From Actinomycetota bacterium (GTDB lineage: Bacteria; Actinomycetota; Actinomycetes; S36-B12), in contig JAUXVJ010000017.1 in NCBI GenBank assembly GCA_030684515.1, forward strand, positions 1-50,025: 50,025 nucleotides of DNA. The letters are read 5' to 3'. Of the stretch, positions 9,111-16,190 are shown one piece after another. The translations under genes were made by a program, and so were the position numbers. The notes under the pieces are model-generated. The model saw only the letters and a list, made by a program, of their open reading frames with translations. It did no database searches and was not told the DNA's origin. Every line of letters begins with the position of its first letter. Positions within the stretch are counted from its first letter, which is position 1.

Positions 9111-9707
9111 CTAGTGGCGGTCGTTGGATGCTGGCGATGCCCGCAGAACCTGCGCGGCCACCTCCGCCAGCGTTACTCGCCCATCCATTGCCTGCTTGCG
9201 CAGCCAGGCAAAGGCCTCAGCCTCTGTCAAGCCCAGTTGTGCCTGCAGCTGGCCTTTAGCCTCATCCACCGCGTCGCGTGCTCGAACCCGTGCGCCAAGG
9301 TCATCGACTTGCTGTTCAAGCTGCAGCATCTGAGCCCAACGAGCAACGGCCAGTTCGATAGCCGGCCGTAGATCCGAACGATTGAAAGGCTTGACCAGGT
9401 AGCCAAGGGCGCCAGCGTGCGCAGCGTGCTGCACAGTGTCGCTCTCACTGAAGGCAGTGACCATCACGACAGGAGCAATGCGTTCCTGGATAATCTGTGT
9501 TGCCGCAGAGAGACCATCGCGCACGGGCATCGCCACATCCATGAGCACCACGTCTGGCCGCAATTGCGCAGCCAGGTCAACAGCGAGCTGCCCATTGGCA
9601 ACCTGCCCGACCACTGCATAGCCAAGCTCGCCAAGCATTTCCACCAGGTCCATCCGGATCAATGCCTCGTCTTCAGCGACCAACACACGAATCGCCAACT
9701 CAGACAC
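9111..9707 (-). CDS. pdtaR: ANTAR-domain response regulator (PdtaR type)
   Basis: Two-component response regulator, 198 aa, that is expected to bind RNA hairpins and act as an antiterminator. The receiver domain (about 5-122) has the acidic pair E12-D13, phospho-acceptor D57 (VVLMDVAMP), T84 and K106 (YLVKPF). A short coiled coil leads into the ANTAR domain (about 135-190; the EAKGQLQAQLGLTEAEAFAWL core with conserved Ala, Gly and Leu). It corresponds to mycobacterial Rv1626, which lies in the same polA-rpsA-coaE-uvrB neighbourhood. Its cognate kinase is not in the window. Start GTG 9707 has no ribosome binding site; TAGGGT 7 bases upstream suggests a leaderless transcript. Confidence 0.9.
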   Translation of the reverse strand: MSELAIRVLVAEDEALIRMDLVEMLGELGYAVVGQVANGQLAVDLAAQLRPDVVLMDVAMPVRDGLSAATQIIQERIAPVVMVTAFSESDTVQHAAHAGALGYLVKPFNRSDLRPAIELAVARWAQMLQLEQQVDDLGARVRARDAVDEAKGQLQAQLGLTEAEAFAWLRKQAMDGRVTLAEVAAQVLRASPASNDRH

Positions 9708-9714
9708 GATGGAT

Positions 9715-9720
9715 ACCCTA
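9715..9720 (-). promoter_or_regulatory. -10 element of a leaderless pdtaR promoter
   Basis: TAGGGT on the minus strand ends 7 bases before the pdtaR GTG. It lies in the 50-base gap shared with the divergent tRNA gene. Confidence 0.45.
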
Positions 9721-9743
9721 ATCGCAGCCGACGTTCCGGCCAG

Positions 9744-9749
9744 TACTCT
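9744..9749 (+). promoter_or_regulatory. Candidate -10 element of the tRNA promoter
   Basis: TACTCT on the plus strand, 8 bases before the first base of the tRNA gene. No clear -35 box is visible. The spacing suits transcription starting at the tRNA 5' end. Confidence 0.35.
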
Positions 9750-9757
9750 TCATCCGC

Positions 9758-9831
9758 GCCCCGGTACCCCAACCGGCAGAGGGAGCCGACTCAAACTCGG
9801 TCCAGTGTGAGTTCAAATCTCACCCGGGGCA
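9758..9831 (+). tRNA. tRNA-Leu(CAA)-like, class I body
   Basis: Cloverleaf read by eye. The 7-bp acceptor stem is perfect (GCCCCGG with CCGGGGC). The anticodon stem is GCCGA/TCGGT with loop CTCAAAC, giving anticodon CAA, which reads the Leu codon UUG. The T arm GTGAG/CTCAC has loop TTCAAAT. The D stem is weak (CCC/GGG with a C/A mismatch) but the D loop keeps AACCGGCAG. The variable loop is only 5 bases, whereas bacterial tRNA-Leu normally has a long class II arm, so the amino acid identity is uncertain. CCA is not encoded. A T5 run at about 9840 may terminate it. Its 3' end is duplicated at 12751. Confidence 0.75.
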
Positions 9832-9832
9832 C
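9814..9832 (+). repeat. Putative attL: tRNA 3' end copy 1
   Basis: The T-loop, T-stem and acceptor end of the tRNA (CAAATCTCACCCGGG then GCAC) recurs as a direct repeat at 12751-12769. The tRNA 3' end is the classic integration site of genomic islands and phages. Confidence 0.65.
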
Positions 9833-10114
9833 AACGCATTTTTGACCCTTGCAAAGCAGGAAGACTGATCCTTGCATCGACATCCACGCACATCTTCCTT
9901 GCTGGCCTGCATGACCCATCTGCATGACCTATCTGCATGACGAGCTGTCGAATCGACACGTCTGCCGACAAAAGAGCAGCACTCAAGTTGTGCGCAGGCC
10001 GCGCGTCCCCCTGGGTCATGAGTCGGGTATTGGGAGGCGCTATTGGCGGGCAAGTGCCGGTTCGCTGTGCCACGCTAGGGGGTAAGCGCTGAGGTCAGAT
10101 GCTGGGGGTTGATC
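9833..10114 (+). other. Gene-free stretch at the left end of the putative islet
   Basis: About 280 bases between the tRNA and the GGDEF-EAL gene. It begins with a T5 run that could end the tRNA transcript and contains a short 13-base tandem repeat. A minus-strand open frame of 86 codons runs through it into the tRNA but shows no protein-like features. No integrase remnant was recognised. Confidence 0.5.
9907..9941 (+). repeat. 13-base tandem repeat, 2.7 copies
   Basis: Units CTGCATGACCCAT (9907), CTGCATGACCTAT (9920) and the partial CTGCATGAC (9933). The copies differ at one base. They lie inside the putative islet, about 170 bases upstream of the GGDEF-EAL gene. They could be a repeated protein-binding site or a slippage product. 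Confidence 0.7.
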
Positions 10115-12601
10115 ATGGTTGGGCAGCGGGCGTGGCCAGTGCTGTATCCCTTCCTGCTTTCGGCGGGCTTCGTGGTGATAGCCGGACTGCTGCGCGTGTG
10201 GCCCCTGAGTTCCCTGGGTACCGAACTGCTGTGGATGACGTTCTACCCTGCCGTCTTGGCGTCCGCGGTGATCGGTGGACTGTGGGTCGGGGAGTTTGCG
10301 GTCGGCCTGTCGCTCTTGGTGGCGATCTTCCTTGGCCCGCTGCTGGTCGGTGAGTCGTTCGTCAGCACCAACCAGCAGAGGCTGGGGCTGGTGGTCTTCG
10401 CCGTCACTGCCTCGTTCATCTGCGTCGTGTCGGAGTGGATGCGCCGAACGCGGAGGAAGGCCCTGCGAGAGGAGTCGAAGCGACGTGATGCCCAGGCGCT
10501 AGCGACCTCGCTGAGGCAGGTGACGGAGCAACTGGAGCTGGCTGCGCACATCGCCCACGTCGGCAGTTGGACTTTGGACCTGGCTACAGGTGAAGTCACA
10601 CGGTCGAGGGAGCTGCACCTGATGCAGGGCACCAGCCCCACTGACCCGGAGCTGGACTACGCCGAATCCGGTCGGTTGTTCACCGCGGAAAGCTGGCTGC
10701 AGTTCACGACCGCCACCTCCCAAGCTCAGCAGACGGGCGCACCATACGAGTTGGAGCTCGAGATGGTTCGCCCTGACGGCACACACGGGTGGATGCTGGT
10801 CCGCGGAGAGCCGGTGCGGGACGCTGCCGGGGCGGTCGTCGAACTTGCCGGCGTAGCTCTGGACATCTCTGATCGCATAGCTACCGAACGGGCCCTGGCC
10901 GCCAGCGCAGAGTCACTGAGGGTGGTCCTGGACACGTCAGACGATTTGACCATGCGCGTCAGCGGCGACTATCGGATCGAGTACGTGAACCGGCGCGTCA
11001 CGGAAGTGACCGGCACTTCATTCGACAAGTGGGTCGGTAAGTCCTTCACCGAAATGGGTTTCGCGGCCGACGTAAGTGCCGGGCTGGAAGCCAGCATCCG
11101 GCGCGTGCTCGAGACCGGTGAGCCGGTCACCTACGAGTACGAAGCTGACAACCTGGAGGGCCACCGGTGGTACGAAACGATCATTGCTGCCGAAATGGAT
11201 GCCGCCGGTTCGGTCGGACATCTCATTCTTACCTGCCGCGACACCACCGATCGAAAGTTTGCAGAGGCCGAGTTGCGGCGTCGGGCAACCCATGACGAGT
11301 TGACGGGCCTTGCCAACCGGGGGGCATTGCTAGCTGAGATCAACCGTGCACTGAGCGCGGGCCGCCGCTCGGGCCGGGCGACAGGTGTCCTGATGATGGA
11401 CCTCGACAGATTCAAGGACGTCAACGACACCCTGGGGCATGCGGCCGGGGATTCCTTGCTGATCGCCGCTGCCCGCCGCTTGGAGGGCATCGTGCGTGGC
11501 GGTGACCTGGTGGCCCGCCTCGGCGGAGACGAATTCGTGGTAGTGATTCGTGACTTGGACGAGCCGGCGGAGGCAGTCATGGCTGCCGAGCGCCTGGTGA
11601 AGGAGTTCCAGGCCCCTTTCGCTCAAGGCGAGATCGAACTGTCGGCGACCGCGAGTGTCGGGGTGGCGCTTGCCACCGAGTCCAGCGACGCAGGAGAGCT
11701 CCTCCGGGATGCCGATACCGCGTTGTATGCGGCAAAGCGGGCCGGACGCAACCGGGTGTCGGTGTTCAACGCGGACCTGCGAGCCGCCGTCTCCAGCCGT
11801 GTAGCCGTCGAGAACAACCTGCGACACGCTCTGGCACGCGGCGAACTCGCCGTGTGGTACCAGCCCGAGGTCGATCTGGTCACCGGCATGGTGATCGCGT
11901 TCGAGGCGCTGCTGCGCTGGCACCACCCCGACGGCAGCGTGTGGACCGCGGACCGATTCATCGAGGTCGCCGAGGAAACAGGCATGATGCTAGAAATCGG
12001 CGACTGGGTCTTGGTCCAGGCCTGTGCCCAGGCTGCCGCCTGGGCAACCGTTCGCGCCGAGCCGCCGATCGCGGTCCGGGTCAACGCCTCCACCCTCCAG
12101 CTCGCCGAGGACAGCTTCCTCAAAGCAGTCGACGTCGCCTTGTCAACCAGCGGATTGGACTCGTCCCGGCTGTGCATCGAGATCACCGAGACCTCCCTGC
12201 TGCGCGAGAGCGCTATCGCCAGTTCGAATATCGCCGGCCTTCGCGAACGCGGAATCGCCATCGCCATCGACGACTTCGGCACCGGGTACGCCTCCTTGAC
12301 CTACCTGCGTCGATACCCCGTCGACATGCTCAAGATTGACCGTAGCTTCATTTCCAGAGTCACCACCGACGCCCACGACCGCCGACTCACAGCCGCCATC
12401 ATCGCCCTGGCTCGTACCCTGAACATCGCCGTCACAGCCGAAGGAGTCGAGGATCCCGGCCAGGCCGCCCTCCTGCTTCAGATGGGCTGCCCCTACGCCC
12501 AGGGCTGGCTCTACGCAAAAGCCCTACCCGCCGAAGACGTCAGCCCACTGCTGGACCGGGCGGGGCCATGGCCACGGCTACCAGGGCCGGGGCCCGAATA
12601 G
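10115..12601 (+). CDS. Membrane PAS-PAS-GGDEF-EAL protein (c-di-GMP synthesis/hydrolysis)
   Basis: Bifunctional cyclic di-GMP enzyme, 828 aa from ATG 10115 (a GGGGG ribosome binding site ends 6 bases upstream; a TTG two codons earlier is less likely). The N-terminal 110 residues form several membrane helices resembling the DUF4118 sensor. Two PAS domains follow (about 135-255 and 265-385). The cyclase domain has intact GGDEF (470-474), with the inhibitory site R461-xx-D464 five residues before it. The phosphodiesterase domain has EALLRW (597-602) and DDFGTGY (719-725), so both activities look possible. It is the only visible gene between the duplicated tRNA ends, runs against its neighbours and looks more GC-rich than they do, which suggests acquisition by transfer. 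The signal sensed is unknown. Confidence 0.95.
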   Translation: MVGQRAWPVLYPFLLSAGFVVIAGLLRVWPLSSLGTELLWMTFYPAVLASAVIGGLWVGEFAVGLSLLVAIFLGPLLVGESFVSTNQQRLGLVVFAVTASFICVVSEWMRRTRRKALREESKRRDAQALATSLRQVTEQLELAAHIAHVGSWTLDLATGEVTRSRELHLMQGTSPTDPELDYAESGRLFTAESWLQFTTATSQAQQTGAPYELELEMVRPDGTHGWMLVRGEPVRDAAGAVVELAGVALDISDRIATERALAASAESLRVVLDTSDDLTMRVSGDYRIEYVNRRVTEVTGTSFDKWVGKSFTEMGFAADVSAGLEASIRRVLETGEPVTYEYEADNLEGHRWYETIIAAEMDAAGSVGHLILTCRDTTDRKFAEAELRRRATHDELTGLANRGALLAEINRALSAGRRSGRATGVLMMDLDRFKDVNDTLGHAAGDSLLIAAARRLEGIVRGGDLVARLGGDEFVVVIRDLDEPAEAVMAAERLVKEFQAPFAQGEIELSATASVGVALATESSDAGELLRDADTALYAAKRAGRNRVSVFNADLRAAVSSRVAVENNLRHALARGELAVWYQPEVDLVTGMVIAFEALLRWHHPDGSVWTADRFIEVAEETGMMLEIGDWVLVQACAQAAAWATVRAEPPIAVRVNASTLQLAEDSFLKAVDVALSTSGLDSSRLCIEITETSLLRESAIASSNIAGLRERGIAIAIDDFGTGYASLTYLRRYPVDMLKIDRSFISRVTTDAHDRRLTAAIIALARTLNIAVTAEGVEDPGQAALLLQMGCPYAQGWLYAKALPAEDVSPLLDRAGPWPRLPGPGPE

Positions 12602-12792
12602 ACCCACCTCAGATGGGCCACAGATACCTAGGGCTGTTCTCCCAATGGACACGTGTGTTGCCTAGAAGTCCACCATTGGTCACCGTGCAACTGCTGAAAA
12701 CCCTTCACGAATTTGGGATTCTTGTCGTGTCCTGCACGCCGCTGGGCATGCAAATCTCACCCGGGCCACGCCACAACTCTTGTCAGTCGTCC
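12602..12792. other. Intergenic region between convergent genes
   Basis: Separates the GGDEF-EAL gene from the SDR gene. It holds the second copy of the tRNA 3' end and a 7-bp inverted repeat (12642-12648 and 12673-12679) with a 24-base loop and no T tract. No gene is visible. Confidence 0.5.
12751..12769 (+). repeat. Putative attR: tRNA 3' end copy 2
   Basis: CAAATCTCACCCGGG matches 9814-9828 exactly. One mismatch (C for G) follows, then CAC matches again, giving 18 of 19 bases. The rest of the tRNA is absent here, as expected for the far end of an element integrated at a tRNA gene. The two copies enclose about 2.9 kb. Confidence 0.65.
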
Positions 12793-13647
12793 TCAGAGCA
12801 AAGGCGTATCCGCGCCTGCCGGACGCCAATCCGGGTACAGCTTGCGCTCAAGGGCCAGCGGCTGCGCGTCGATGTTCTGACGCTGCAGTGCGTCGGCCTC
12901 AGGGGAGGTCACCAACCAGGCAACTGCTGCGCCAACGGCTGCAGGAGGTCCGGCCCAGGCCGGATCAAAGCCGAACTCTTCAACGTCAAGTGAGTTGCGC
13001 TCGGTGAGCACGAAGCCTGGATTCACGTTGTACGCCTTGATGCCCTGATCGCGGTGCTCGGCCTGAATGCTGCCCACGAGGGTGTGCCCCGAAGCCTTGC
13101 CGATGCGGTAGCCCAGCCCTGGCCTGGCGCCCTCAGGGTAGAACTCGTAGCCAGCACCTGAGGAAATGGTGACGAAGGTGCCGTGACCTCGCTCGATCAT
13201 GCCCGGCAGCAGCTTCTGAGCAATGCGGATCGGCGCGACTCCGTGCGCCATGACAAACAGCGGGTACTGCTCAATTGGGGTGTCCAGAATCGAGTCCATC
13301 AGACCAGGCCCGATATGGCGGCCGTTGTTGACCACGACGTCCACGCCGCCCCACTCGGCCAGCAGCTTGTCGCAGGCTGCCTCAACTGAATCAAGGTCAG
13401 TCAGGTCCATCCGGAGCGCTAGTGACTTCTGCCCGCGCTCTTCAACGAGCGCACATGTCTCTTCAACGCTGCCAGGAAGCGGACGCAGATCCTGCTTGTG
13501 AACGGTCTGGGAGTGCTCAGGGGTGGGATCGCTGGCGCGCAGAGTGCGAGCCGCAATCGCAACATCGAAGCCGTTCTCCGCCAGCGCAAGTGCAATTGCC
13601 TTGCCAATGCCGCGACTGCCGCCAGTGACCAATGCCTTCTGTGCCAT
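12793..13647 (-). CDS. Short-chain dehydrogenase/reductase family protein
   Basis: NAD(P)-dependent oxidoreductase of the classical SDR fold, 284 aa; substrate unknown. The cofactor motif TGGSRGIG is at 8-15. The catalytic elements S160/S161 (TISSGAGYEF), Y178 and K182 (YRIGK) are present. The usual NNAG motif reads NNGR (105-108), and there is an insertion of about 20 residues after the second beta strand (about 36-58). Start ATG 13647 has GGGAG about 6 bases upstream, and a TAGCGT -10 candidate lies at 13691-13696, so it probably has its own promoter with a short leader. It ends just outside the right boundary of the putative islet. Confidence 0.85.
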   Translation of the reverse strand: MAQKALVTGGSRGIGKAIALALAENGFDVAIAARTLRASDPTPEHSQTVHKQDLRPLPGSVEETCALVEERGQKSLALRMDLTDLDSVEAACDKLLAEWGGVDVVVNNGRHIGPGLMDSILDTPIEQYPLFVMAHGVAPIRIAQKLLPGMIERGHGTFVTISSGAGYEFYPEGARPGLGYRIGKASGHTLVGSIQAEHRDQGIKAYNVNPGFVLTERNSLDVEEFGFDPAWAGPPAAVGAAVAWLVTSPEADALQRQNIDAQPLALERKLYPDWRPAGADTPLL

Positions 13648-13690
13648 GACTACTCCCTGAGGTTGGAATCCTTTGACTCCGGAATCCGCG

Positions 13691-13696
13691 ACGCTA
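13691..13696 (-). promoter_or_regulatory. Candidate -10 element of the SDR gene promoter
   Basis: TAGCGT on the minus strand, 43 bases before the ATG at 13647, which is preceded by a GGGAG ribosome binding site. It lies in the 116-base gap after the metalloprotease gene. Confidence 0.35.
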
Positions 13697-13763
13697 CCCC
13701 AGTGGATGATCGGTCGTCAGCATTTCGGTGGAACAGCACTGGAAGCCTGCGCCAGTTGCGAAG

Positions 13764-14552
13764 TCAGGAGGCACAGACCTTCTCGATGGCCTTGATTCCC
13801 GCGATATCACCGCTGGCCAGGGTGGCGTTGTTGTGCATGTACTTGTACATCACGTTGCCCGGGTCATCGCTGTGCGCCAATCCCAATGCATGCCCAAGTT
13901 CGTGCATGAAGAGAGCGCGTCTGCGTACAGGATCCACCACCTTCACGTAGTCAGCGCTCACGACCATGTACCCGCCCACAATCTCCCGGGTGTCAGGCCG
14001 AACCATGTTGGGCGAGGCGAAGCCCACGACCGCGCTGGTGATCATCCTCGAACGTGAGTCCGGCACGAAATAGACGGCGATGTTCCGTTGCAGATCGGCT
14101 GAAGTTCTGACCGTGGAAGTCGCATCATCGAAGACCACGGGATGCTCCCCCTCATCCACAAATGCATAGCCCGCGCCACGAGTCCATTCTTCGAATGCAG
14201 CGGCCAAGTCTGGGCGGATGCTGGCTGCCATGTCCTTGGACAGGTAGGAGGTGTCGGTGGTGAAACTGATGGGCGTCGAGCAACTCGCCCAGCCACTGCC
14301 GGCAAATGCCTCATCGTTGTAGATGGATCCAACGCGGGTTGTGCCATAGGCAACGGCGCTCGTACCCATCAGCAGGGTCAGCGTGCAGATCAATGTAGCG
14401 ATGGGGCTACGGCGGTAATTGAGCCGAAGTAGGCGCTCGGGACCGGTCCAATGCCGCCGACGCCTGCCATCTCCTGTGTAGTCGCTGGGACGACGCAAGG
14501 GATTATGCGGATCGCGTCGATCAGCGCCAGTAGGAGGCTCGCTAACCGTCAC
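13764..14552 (-). CDS. Membrane-anchored matrixin-like (M10) zinc metalloprotease
   Basis: Predicted extracytoplasmic metzincin protease, 262 aa from GTG 14552. Longer open starts (to 14741) would run into nusB and give non-protein-like sequence. A basic cytoplasmic N-terminus of about 45 residues precedes one hydrophobic segment (about 49-70), a signal anchor or uncleaved signal. The zinc site HELGHALGLAH spans 217-227 (H217, H221, H227 with catalytic E218), and the Met-turn Met is at about 235 (NVMY). A short helix follows and the protein ends with a lone Cys near the C-terminus. No propeptide cysteine switch was recognised. A TATGCT -10 element 6 bases before the GTG suggests a leaderless mRNA. 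Targets are unknown. Confidence 0.85.
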   Translation of the reverse strand: MTVSEPPTGADRRDPHNPLRRPSDYTGDGRRRRHWTGPERLLRLNYRRSPIATLICTLTLLMGTSAVAYGTTRVGSIYNDEAFAGSGWASCSTPISFTTDTSYLSKDMAASIRPDLAAAFEEWTRGAGYAFVDEGEHPVVFDDATSTVRTSADLQRNIAVYFVPDSRSRMITSAVVGFASPNMVRPDTREIVGGYMVVSADYVKVVDPVRRRALFMHELGHALGLAHSDDPGNVMYKYMHNNATLASGDIAGIKAIEKVCAS

Positions 14553-14558
14553 GCGCCG

Positions 14559-14564
14559 AGCATA
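14559..14564 (-). promoter_or_regulatory. -10 element of the metalloprotease gene (leaderless)
   Basis: TATGCT on the minus strand ends 6 bases before the GTG at 14552. It lies in the 82-base gap after nusB. It also supports the choice of this start codon. Confidence 0.45.
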
Positions 14565-14634
14565 GACCAAATGTCCCCCGTTCGAGTGGCATCCCAATGG
14601 CACGCAAGGCAGCGACTCGGCGAAATCTTTGTGG

Positions 14635-15075
14635 CTAGTTGTCGCCCAGACTCGCGACTGCCAACTGCGGCTTGATCTCGATGATGCGGCCAAGCAGTCC
14701 GTTGACGAATGAAGCTGACTCTTCTGTCGAGAGATCCGCAACCAATGCCACCGCCTCGGACACTGCTACGGCGTCGGGCACATCATCAGCCCAGATGATT
14801 TCGAAGGTGCCGATGCGAAGCACTGCCCTGTCGACTGCTGGCATGCGCTCCAAGGTCCATCCCATGGAATACGTGCTCAGAATCTCGTCAATCTGCTCCT
14901 GATTGGCGACCACACCTTCAACAAGTTCGGTGACATACGCGTTGAGTTCCGGCTCGTGATCTGCCGCACGTCGATCAATCTGCCCCAACAGGACTTCGGA
15001 CGCATTGGTGCCACGCACATCGGCTTCATAGAGCACGTCAAGTGCACGCTTGCGTGCCTTGCTTCGCGCTGCCAC
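14635..15075 (-). CDS. nusB: Transcription antitermination factor NusB
   Basis: Small helical RNA-binding protein that, with NusE (S10), binds boxA in rRNA leaders and helps complete rRNA transcription. The 146-aa length and pattern are typical: a basic N-terminus ARSKARKRALDVLYEADVRG, the VEGVVANQEQIDEIL core, the MPAVDRAVLRIGTFEI signature, and AVSEAVALVADLSTEESASFVNGLLGRI near the end. The GTG start overlaps the efp stop by one base (TAGTG), so it is translationally coupled to efp, a common actinobacterial arrangement. Confidence 0.95.
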   Translation of the reverse strand: MAARSKARKRALDVLYEADVRGTNASEVLLGQIDRRAADHEPELNAYVTELVEGVVANQEQIDEILSTYSMGWTLERMPAVDRAVLRIGTFEIIWADDVPDAVAVSEAVALVADLSTEESASFVNGLLGRIIEIKPQLAVASLGDN

Positions 15076-15638
15076 TAGTCGTTCACGCGCCCGAGGTACG
15101 AGCCGTCGCGAGTATCGACCTTCACCTTGGTGTCAGATTCAATGAAGAGCGGAACCTGGATCTCGGTGCCCGTTTCGAGAGTGGCCGGCTTTGAGCCACC
15201 TGTTGATCGGTCGCCTTGCACGCCCGGCTCGGTGTAGGTGATCGTCAGTTCGACGTTCGCGGGCAGCTCAACAATGATCGGCGATCCATTGTGAATCGAG
15301 ACATTGGCAACCTGGTTCTCAAGCAGGAAACGCGAGGAATCCCCAACAACGGCGTTGGGCACGGGGTACTGCTCGTAACTGCTGACGTCCATGAACACCC
15401 AGTCCTCACCATCACGGTAGAGGTACTGCATATCGCGACGATCGACCTGCTCAGTCTCGACTTTGACCCCGGCATTGAAAGTCCGATCAACCACCTTGCC
15501 AGTCAACACGTTCTTCAGCTTGCTGCGCACGAATGCACCGCCCTTGCCAGGCTTGACATGCTGAAATTCGATCACGGTCCACAACTGTCCATCAATGTTC
15601 AGGACAAGGCCGTTCTTGAGATCGTTCGAGGTTGCCAC
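15075..15638 (-). CDS. efp: Translation elongation factor P
   Basis: tRNA-shaped factor that rescues ribosomes stalled at polyproline. The product is 187 aa. The start is set at GTG 15638 ([10 protein letters not shown]) rather than GTG 15647, because GGAG (15650-15647) lies 8 bases before the former and overlaps the latter. The KOW-like N-domain loop carries the conserved K32 in PGKGGAF, the site modified in some bacteria; no modification genes are in the window. Two OB domains follow with the usual [17 protein letters not shown] end. It precedes nusB with one base of overlap. Confidence 0.96.
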   Translation of the reverse strand: MATSNDLKNGLVLNIDGQLWTVIEFQHVKPGKGGAFVRSKLKNVLTGKVVDRTFNAGVKVETEQVDRRDMQYLYRDGEDWVFMDVSSYEQYPVPNAVVGDSSRFLLENQVANVSIHNGSPIIVELPANVELTITYTEPGVQGDRSTGGSKPATLETGTEIQVPLFIESDTKVKVDTRDGSYLGRVND

Positions 15639-15678
15639 GCGAATCACTCCAGAGGTACGTCAATTCAAAGGTCGCATG

Positions 15679-15684
15679 ATCCTA
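15679..15684 (-). promoter_or_regulatory. Candidate -10 element of the efp-nusB promoter
   Basis: TAGGAT on the minus strand, 40 bases before the efp GTG, in the 82-base gap after aroQ. The -35 region is poor (CGGGTG at 17 bases). Confidence 0.35.
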
Positions 15685-15720
15685 CTCAGCATTCGCAGAT
15701 CACCCGGCCAAGGTGCAGGG

Positions 15721-16158
15721 CTAGGCGGTCAATCGGGCAATCTGCTCCAAGGCCAAGAGGTATGAGTCCACACCAAACCCAGCTATGGTGCCGCTGGCCA
15801 CCCCGGCAATGACTGAGGTGTGGCGAAATTCCTCCCGCGCAGAGGGATTTGAGAGATGGACCTCGATGAGCGGGGCCGTCAGCATCGCGCAGGCGTCACG
15901 TAAGGCGTATGAGTAGTGCGTGAAGGCAGCAGGATTCATCACTACCGGCAACCCCTGATCAGCGGCTTCGTGCAGCCAATCAATCAATTGCGCCTCGTCA
16001 TTGGTCTGCCGAATATCAGCCGACATGCCATAGGACTCCGCTGCCTCACGGCACATCTGACTCAACTCAGCAAAAGTGGTGCGCCCGTAAACGTCGGGTT
16101 CGCGCACTCCCAGGCGATTGAGGTTCGGGCCATTAAGCACAAGCACCGTACGTGACAT
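15721..16158 (-). CDS. aroQ: 3-dehydroquinate dehydratase, type II
   Basis: Dehydrates 3-dehydroquinate to 3-dehydroshikimate, third step of the shikimate pathway. The 145-aa size is that of type II dodecameric enzymes. Visible motifs are LNGPNLNRLGVREPDVYG with the catalytic Tyr at about 24, MNPAAFTHYSYALRDA with the substrate-binding Asn and catalytic His of the NPAA/TH region, and IEVHLSNPSAREEFRHTS. It is the last of the aroC-K-B-Q run. TAGGCT 6 bases before the ATG suggests it can also be transcribed alone from a leaderless promoter. Confidence 0.96.
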   Translation of the reverse strand: MSRTVLVLNGPNLNRLGVREPDVYGRTTFAELSQMCREAAESYGMSADIRQTNDEAQLIDWLHEAADQGLPVVMNPAAFTHYSYALRDACAMLTAPLIEVHLSNPSAREEFRHTSVIAGVASGTIAGFGVDSYLLALEQIARLTA

Positions 16159-16164
16159 ATATGA

Positions 16165-16170
16165 AGCCTA
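16165..16170 (-). promoter_or_regulatory. -10 element of a leaderless aroQ promoter
   Basis: TAGGCT on the minus strand ends exactly 6 bases before the aroQ ATG, in the 32-base gap after aroB. No Shine-Dalgarno sequence is present. Confidence 0.45.
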
Positions 16171-16190
16171 ATGCGGACAGCCGCGGAACT

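Noticed and set aside
9813-10073. 86-codon minus-strand open frame overlapping the tRNA
   Set aside because: It runs into the tRNA acceptor stem and its translation shows no domain, hydrophobic pattern or ribosome binding site; treated as chance.
12642-12679. 7-bp inverted repeat after the GGDEF-EAL gene as a terminator
   Set aside because: The loop is 24 bases and there is no T tract on either strand; too weak to call.
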